NCBI GenBank assembly: GCA_900542035.1
Contig: UQMJ01000001.1
Span: 221,660-285,659 of the forward strand
Direction: 5' to 3'
Source: an uncultured Clostridium sp.
GTDB taxonomy: Bacteria > Bacillota > Clostridia > Lachnospirales > Lachnospiraceae
DNA: 64,000 bases
The notes under the pieces were generated by a model that worked only from the letters and a program-made list of their open reading frames with translations, did no database searches and was not told the origin of the DNA. This document shows, in pieces, positions 59,318 through 64,000 of the stretch; position 1 is the first letter of the stretch; every line of letters begins with the position of its first letter. The translations under genes and the position numbers were made by a program.

Positions 59318-59370
59318 AAAAATCAGCCTGGCAGGAAGCGTGTTTTGACGCACGCCCAGCCAGGCTTTTC
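59318..59370 (-). terminator. Terminator of the amidohydrolase operon
   Basis: On the minus strand a stem of AGCCTGGC/GCCAGGCT with an inner GCGTG/CACGC stem, followed by TGATTTTTG. It lies 12 bases beyond the amidohydrolase stop. Confidence 0.82.
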
Positions 59371-59381
59371 ATTTCCCTCTT

Positions 59382-60530
59382 TTAAAAAGTCACACTTCTC
59401 CACACCATCTCCCCGGCCTTTACCGTAAGCACTGGTTCATAGATCAGATCCCCCTCCCGGAATTCCGCATCTTTATTGGAAAATGGCCGGTCGCCGAATA
59501 CATTCCGCCTCCGGCAGGGCCGGAATACAGCGATATCCGCCTGTTTTCCAGGCCTCAGACTCCCAATCTGGTCCGAAAGCCCCAGGTTGACTGCGTTTTT
59601 CCAGGCCGCAATATGGATCAGCGTCCCAAAAGAGATCCCGAGGCAGCTGTATTTGGAGATCTGCATGGCCAGATTAAAGGCCGTCGGCCTGAGATGCATG
59701 CTGAGCCTGGTGATATCAGTTCCCAGAAGATCTGGATAAAATCCCTCTCCGATGGCCGGCTCCGCTACCTCGAAGGAAAAGTGGGCCCGGGCATCCGCCG
59801 CCTCAAACAGGATCCCCTTTTCCCGCGCCGCCTTTACGGCATCCGAGACGGCGCCGCGATCCAGGATCGTTGGTCCGGTGTTCTGATACATATGGGTAAC
59901 GATATCCCCAGGCCGGAGGACAGAAAGAACTTCTTCTATCGGTGCCGGCGGGTCCGTAATATGGACCATCAAAGGAACCCCCGTCAGCTCCGCGATCTCC
60001 ACCGCCCGCTTTAAAGGATCCATTCCCAGATCTCCCACGATATTCCGGCTGATCCGGATCTTAAGTCCCGCAAGCTCATTCCCGTACCGCCGGAACAGCT
60101 CCCGGATCCCCTCCGCGTCCATATGGTGCGGATCCACATCCTCCATGGCCTCCGGAAGGCTGGAAAGCCCCCCGGTGCTCACATGGATGTAAGGGCAGAC
60201 AGCCAGCTTAGACGCACGGATCCAGGGCCGGTATCGTTCATAGGTCCCGCAGCCCGTGCTCCCGGCATCCACAGCCGTTGTGACTCCAGAACCAAAGCAG
60301 ACGGCCTCTCCAGAGATCCCGATGGACGCCATGGGATAGATATGGGTATGGTGGTCCACCAGTCCCGGAGTCACATAACAGCCTGTCGCATCGATCTCGC
60401 TGACCGCCCGGTCGCAGATCCCCGGCTCTGCCTTCCGGATCCTGCTTCCTTCGGCCAGGATATCCGCCTGGACCATGGTCCCGTCCTCCGCGTTCACGAC
60501 CGTTCCATTTCTGATCAGCAGTGTATCCAT
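59382..60530 (-). CDS. Amidohydrolase/deacetylase family metallohydrolase
   Basis: A 382-residue amidohydrolase of the EF_0837/AHA_3915 group, close to dihydroorotase- and enamidase-type enzymes. It opens with LLIRNGTVVNAEDGTMVQAD. The metal-binding DHHTHIYP follows at about residue 60, then VTTAVDAGSTGCGTY, GVPLMVHITDP (metal histidine) and VTHMYQNTG. The late segment IGSLRPGKQADIAVFR is typical. It cuts an amide or cyclic ureide; the substrate is unknown. Codon use is unlike that of the genes to the left (isoleucine is ATC nearly throughout). Last gene of the operon transporter, MBL hydrolase, amidohydrolase. Confidence 0.9.
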   Translation of the reverse strand: MDTLLIRNGTVVNAEDGTMVQADILAEGSRIRKAEPGICDRAVSEIDATGCYVTPGLVDHHTHIYPMASIGISGEAVCFGSGVTTAVDAGSTGCGTYERYRPWIRASKLAVCPYIHVSTGGLSSLPEAMEDVDPHHMDAEGIRELFRRYGNELAGLKIRISRNIVGDLGMDPLKRAVEIAELTGVPLMVHITDPPAPIEEVLSVLRPGDIVTHMYQNTGPTILDRGAVSDAVKAAREKGILFEAADARAHFSFEVAEPAIGEGFYPDLLGTDITRLSMHLRPTAFNLAMQISKYSCLGISFGTLIHIAAWKNAVNLGLSDQIGSLRPGKQADIAVFRPCRRRNVFGDRPFSNKDAEFREGDLIYEPVLTVKAGEMVWRSVTF

Positions 60531-60555
60531 CTTCTTCTCCTCTCTCAGGCTGCCC

Positions 60556-61395
60556 TTATCTCTGGTAAACGCCCCGTTCCAGGACCTTTCTCAGGGATTC
60601 TGCCCGTTCTTCCAGAAAGGCTGGCCATTTTCCCTCATCCACAAAAGGCCGGTAATCATTCCGATCCTCCGGGATCCTTTCCAGCATATCTGAATGGGAT
60701 GGATGGCTGGGTGTGCAGATGTCCACATGGATGGACTTCATCTCCTCGCAGCCCCGGAAAAAATCCTCCTGGAGGGACAGGGGAAGGCGGACCTTCTGAA
60801 GATAGTCCGTATTCATGGTATTGATCCCTACGCCTCCGTGCATGCCCCATACCACCGTTTTTCCCTCCTCGTCCTTCATTTCTACAAAAAACGAAGTGGT
60901 TCCCGGCGTGTGGCCAGCGGACAGTCTGGTGCGGATGACCACATCCCCCATGACAATGGGCGTTTCATCCTCATAAAAGCAGTCTGTTTCATAAGGAACG
61001 ATGGAAAATCCCGTGTCGCTCATATCCGCCTCCGGGCGGTGACGCCATTCCTCATCCTCTCTGGACAGCCATACCTTTGCTCCCGTCAGCTCCTTTAAGG
61101 CCCTGGCCGCCCCGTCGTGGTCCATATGGGCATGGGTCAGAAAAATATGCTTCAGATCCTTTGGATCAAAGCCCAGGCGGTGGATGGAATCGATCAGAAG
61201 ATACAGATCCTCCATCACTGTCGTATCGATCAGCGCCAGCCCCTCGCTGGTCTGGATCAGAAAGCTCCCTACCCAGGTATTCCCCACATACCAGACCCTC
61301 GGAGCCACCCGGAACGGCTCGATGGCCACCTTCCAGGGCATGGTCCTGGCATTATTTACAGTATCCATTGGCGTTACCTTTACTTCTTTACTCAT
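60556..61395 (-). CDS. MBL-fold metallohydrolase
   Basis: A 279-residue metallo-beta-lactamase-fold hydrolase, secreted signals absent. Motifs: FLTHAHMDHDGAARALKEL (HxHxDH type), LSAGHTPGTTSFFVEMKD and a final HIDICTPSH-like region. The N-terminus WKVAIEPFRVAPRVWYVGNT resembles the subclass B3/lactonase type. The start ATG 12 bases after AAAGGA is chosen; two earlier in-frame ATGs are possible. It lies 26 bases upstream of the amidohydrolase gene and is probably in the same pathway, for example a lactonase or amidase. Confidence 0.87.
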   Translation of the reverse strand: MSKEVKVTPMDTVNNARTMPWKVAIEPFRVAPRVWYVGNTWVGSFLIQTSEGLALIDTTVMEDLYLLIDSIHRLGFDPKDLKHIFLTHAHMDHDGAARALKELTGAKVWLSREDEEWRHRPEADMSDTGFSIVPYETDCFYEDETPIVMGDVVIRTRLSAGHTPGTTSFFVEMKDEEGKTVVWGMHGGVGINTMNTDYLQKVRLPLSLQEDFFRGCEEMKSIHVDICTPSHPSHSDMLERIPEDRNDYRPFVDEGKWPAFLEERAESLRKVLERGVYQR

Positions 61396-61458
61396 GATCG
61401 TTATCATTCCTTTCTTTTCCCGGCCGGCAGCGCCAGCCGGACATTCGTTCATTATATT

Positions 61459-62760
61459 TTACGCCAGTCCAAGAGCCACGCAGATCAGAACTCCGATGGT
61501 ATTAAAGGCCAGGCAGAACAGTACAGAAAACTTCACCTGCTTGATGATATCCACCTCTGCCAGCTCGCAGGCCAGGTTCGCCGCAGCCACCAGCGGGGAA
61601 CATGGATTCAGATAGGAAATATTCATACACGTTAACACCTGGTAGCCAGTCAGGCCACAGCCTGCTCCAATACCCAGAAGCAGCGGGTTCATGCTCTGGA
61701 AGGCCTGATATGGGATGAAGATCTCCAGCGGCAGGATCAGGATCGCGTATAAAACATGTGTCCATCTTGCCATGGATTCCGGAACGATGCCAAGGACAGC
61801 ATCCACCATAGCCGTTACCATTCCCGTTCCGTTCAGGATCCCGACCATGATTCCGATCCCCAAAAACAGGATCGCCGGAGCCAGCATGGTAGCCGAATGC
61901 TTGCGGATGATCTGGCTCTGCTCCTTCTGGGTATGGTAGTTGAGCAGCAGCGCTGCACATGAGAATACCATGAACAGCACATATGTTTTCACGCCGGTCA
62001 TGAACATAAAGCAGGCCAGAGAGCCAAGAAACAGCGCAAAATTAGCCCAGAAAAGCTTTGGACGTGCCAGAGGATTATCCGAAAAATCCACCTTCTGGCT
62101 TCCGCCTCCATTTTCAAAGCTCTTTCTCAGCAGAGCGATCTCAGAGGCATTCTTTTTAGAATAGTAATAGCCAAAGCCCAGAGAGGTGACCACAGCAAGC
62201 CCCAGCATGATCGCCACCACCGGATAGAGGCTGGAAGCCATGACCACCGGGTCAATAGACGGATCAAAAACCGTCATTTTCGCCGGCTGTCCCCAGGCCA
62301 TGGCCGTCATGGGCGCTGCCGCCAGGGATACCAGGAGCACCAGGCTCCGCCGGTCTATATTGAGTCGTTTATAAAGCGGGGCCAGAGCCGGAATTGCGAT
62401 CAGATATGTGGTATTGTAGGCGCCGTCCAGATGGCCGATGAAAGCCACAAGGACCGTTACCACCATAACGATGTAAATATTCCCCCTGGTGATCCCCACC
62501 AGACGGTTTACCATAATATCAAACATCCCCGTCTCGGACAAAACACTGAAATACAGGACTGCAAAGATACAAAGAAGGACCGAATTGAAGGTTCCCGTAA
62601 CTCCTTCGGCGGCAAAATTCAAAACCTCCGGGAGAGAAAAACCGCAGAAAAGTCCGGCGATCACAGGTACGACCACAAAGGGTACCATGAGATGCATCTT
62701 TTTGCTCAGCGCCAGATATGAGGACACCGCAAACATAATAAGGCCAATTACAGCAATCAT
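61459..62760 (-). CDS. CitMHS-type secondary transporter
   Basis: A 433-residue membrane protein with about 11-12 helices that resembles the citrate-Mg/H symporter (CitMHS) and ion-transporter superfamily. GHLDGAYNTTYLIAIPALAP and YQAFQSMNPLLLGIGAGCGL are the likely discontinuous-helix segments, and MNISYLNPCSPLVAAANLAC is near the end. It should import a carboxylate or similar anion for the hydrolases that follow. The chosen start follows AGGAG; the upstream 25 codons have none. First gene of the operon, divergent from LysR. Confidence 0.85.
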   Translation of the reverse strand: MIAVIGLIMFAVSSYLALSKKMHLMVPFVVVPVIAGLFCGFSLPEVLNFAAEGVTGTFNSVLLCIFAVLYFSVLSETGMFDIMVNRLVGITRGNIYIVMVVTVLVAFIGHLDGAYNTTYLIAIPALAPLYKRLNIDRRSLVLLVSLAAAPMTAMAWGQPAKMTVFDPSIDPVVMASSLYPVVAIMLGLAVVTSLGFGYYYSKKNASEIALLRKSFENGGGSQKVDFSDNPLARPKLFWANFALFLGSLACFMFMTGVKTYVLFMVFSCAALLLNYHTQKEQSQIIRKHSATMLAPAILFLGIGIMVGILNGTGMVTAMVDAVLGIVPESMARWTHVLYAILILPLEIFIPYQAFQSMNPLLLGIGAGCGLTGYQVLTCMNISYLNPCSPLVAAANLACELAEVDIIKQVKFSVLFCLAFNTIGVLICVALGLA

Positions 62761-62997
62761 GACATTTCTCCTTTTGTTTTTTGCATAACCGCTGCTTCCT
62801 TTCTCCCCCCGGGTACATGCATTGTGAAAGTGCACAGTTTTTATGCTTTTTTGTTTTTGTTTATGTGCAGATTATCTCATATTTCTCAGGCTTTGTGAAA
62901 CATATATAATTCATAATAGTATCAATTCTATTGATACCATATGCTTTTTCTTGTATAATAAATGCATTCAGATCTTCTTCCGACAGAAAGGAGTGCT

Positions 62998-63885
62998 ATG
63001 ACTCTTTTACAAATGCAGTATTTTATGGAGGTCTGCCGCTGCGGCAGTACCCTAAAGGCCGCCCAGGCGGCAAACGTCTCCCAATCCACCATTTCCATGG
63101 CCATACGCGCCCTGGAAAAAGAGCTTTCTATCCCGCTGTTTGATCGGAGCTCCAAAGGACTTGCCCCCAACGCCGCCGGTTCCTTTTTTCTGGATCAGTG
63201 CAGCGGGATCCTGAAAAAGACTGAACGGCTGGCAGAGGAGATGAAGCAATTCCTCTCCATCAGCCGTCCTCTCCGTCTGGGCATTCCAGTGGTGCTCAAC
63301 GAATTTTACTGGCTGGATCTTTACTTCGAGTTAAAAAAACAGCTTCCCGATCTGGAATTTCAGACGACTAACCGTACAGTTCCGCTTCTTCTATCTATGC
63401 TGCGCGATTCCTCCCTGGACGCGGTCCTGGCCATGCGCGATGCGCCGGATCCCGATCTGAGGAGCCTGAAGCTGCATACCAGCCGTCACAGATATGTCAC
63501 CATGTCCCGCCGCCATCCTTTGGCAGAAAAAGGCCAGGTTTCCTATGAAGACCTGATCACCTGCCCTGTCATCGGATACGCCGGTGACGATCTGAATACC
63601 CAGCTTCTGAAGTACGTTTATAAAAAACGCGGAAAGGAATTTTCCTATGCCTTCCATGTGGACCAGTTTTCCAGTCTGCTCCGGCTTTTAAAACACAACG
63701 CCGGGATCGCATTTCTGAACAAAAAACTCCCCAGCAGCGATCCAGAGCTGGTGAGCCTTCCGATCCGGGAGGAACAGGGAAATTTTACCATCTGGCTCCT
63801 ATGGACCCCGGAGAGCCCCCTCGAGCGGATGCCCCAAAGCTTTTTCCGTGTCTGGACACATTTTTTTGAAGAAATACAGGATTAA
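62998..63885 (+). CDS. LysR family transcriptional regulator
   Basis: A 295-residue LysR regulator. The N-terminal helix-turn-helix is TLLQMQYFMEVCRCGSTLKA and AQAANVSQSTISMAIRALEK, then ELSIPLFDRSSKGLAPNAAG. The C-terminal effector domain follows from about residue 90. AAAGGAG precedes the ATG; an in-frame start 36 bases earlier lacks a site. It is divergent from the CitMHS-MBL-amidohydrolase operon, which it most likely activates, and shares its GC-rich codon use. Confidence 0.94.
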   Translation: MTLLQMQYFMEVCRCGSTLKAAQAANVSQSTISMAIRALEKELSIPLFDRSSKGLAPNAAGSFFLDQCSGILKKTERLAEEMKQFLSISRPLRLGIPVVLNEFYWLDLYFELKKQLPDLEFQTTNRTVPLLLSMLRDSSLDAVLAMRDAPDPDLRSLKLHTSRHRYVTMSRRHPLAEKGQVSYEDLITCPVIGYAGDDLNTQLLKYVYKKRGKEFSYAFHVDQFSSLLRLLKHNAGIAFLNKKLPSSDPELVSLPIREEQGNFTIWLLWTPESPLERMPQSFFRVWTHFFEEIQD

Positions 63886-63889
63886 TCAC

Positions 63890-63933
63890 AACCACCCGTC
63901 CAACGGGTGGTTTGCTCTAGGGCTATAAGCCCT
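63890..63933 (+). repeat. Tandem hairpins after the LysR gene
   Basis: The first hairpin is AACCACCCGT-cca-ACGGGTGGTT (63890-63912) and the second is AGGGCT-ata-AGCCCT (63919-63933). The first with a short T-run could terminate LysR transcription. The pair also looks like the compact subterminal hairpins of IS200/IS605-type elements; a further small hairpin TGCCG/CGGCA lies at 63983-64000. The sequence ends before this can be decided. Confidence 0.6.
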
Positions 63934-64000
63934 TGTTATTTGCTAATGTGTGATAAAGAAGTAATAGAAGTGTAAAAAATTTTGCCGTTCCTATCCGGCA

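Noticed and set aside
59105..59428. A 107-codon open frame across tRNA-Leu(AAG)
   Set aside because: It covers the tRNA and its terminator and cannot be a protein gene.

Overview
The window looks like a chromosomal segment of a strictly anaerobic, spore-forming gut Clostridia, most likely a Lachnospiraceae member. The evidence is a small acid-soluble spore protein, a lone Spo0A-type DNA-binding domain protein, a clostridial cmk-ispH-rpsA cluster with ispH running into rpsA, rubredoxin and ferredoxin proteins, DUF1292 and DegV proteins, strong AGGAGG ribosome-binding sites, and many AraC-controlled glycan loci. Base composition is moderate. It becomes AT-richer at about 20.5-33.2 kb and GC-richer at about 59.4-63.9 kb.

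Layout. 0-1.4 kb: end of an HD hydrolase gene, DUF1292, and a Spo0A_C-like protein. 1.4-7.8 kb: AraC regulator divergent from a GH31 glycosidase plus a TRAP transporter (DctP, DctQ, DctM). 7.9-14.2 kb: coiled-coil protein, SpoU methyltransferase, TetR, DegV, EamA exporter, stand-alone EIIA, and a rubredoxin/4Fe-4S pair. 14.3-20.5 kb: LacI regulator, phosphonate-type ABC importer and a cytoplasmic 5'-nucleotidase-like phosphatase. 20.5-25.7 kb: AraC, PTS EIIBC, GH1 and an M20 hydrolase. 25.75-33.3 kb: a DUF4143 ATPase relic, then AraC divergent from an operon of a beta-propeller protein, a CUT1 sugar ABC importer and a GH2 beta-glucuronidase. That operon is followed by a 140-bp MITE-like element with a 7-bp target duplication.

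33.4-49.7 kb is mostly housekeeping: gpmI, TPP riboswitch-thiC-thiW, NusG-II and Gx-transporter proteins, galT, thrH, an MFS protein, an odd permease / asparagine-synthase-like / ComEC-like hydrolase group, YitT and aspartate kinase. 49.8-53.7 kb: BaiN-type flavoprotein, cmk, ispH, rpsA. 53.8-58 kb: L,D-transpeptidase, a PadR-DUF1700-DUF4097 envelope operon, an SASP and a lone cbiG. 58-59.3 kb: two identical tRNA-Leu(CAG) genes flanking a frameshifted XRE regulator, then tRNA-Leu(AAG). Directly after this tRNA lies a module of different codon use: CitMHS-type transporter, MBL hydrolase and amidohydrolase, divergent from a LysR gene. The window closes with tandem hairpins that may belong to a mobile element.

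Several loci share one logic: a dedicated AraC, LacI or LysR regulator, an importer, and a cytoplasmic hydrolase that acts after import. The most unusual points are the MITE-like element, the uncharacterised beta-propeller in the glucuronide operon, the asparagine-synthase-like protein without its glutaminase cysteine, and the regulator gene broken at a perfect 23-bp palindrome.
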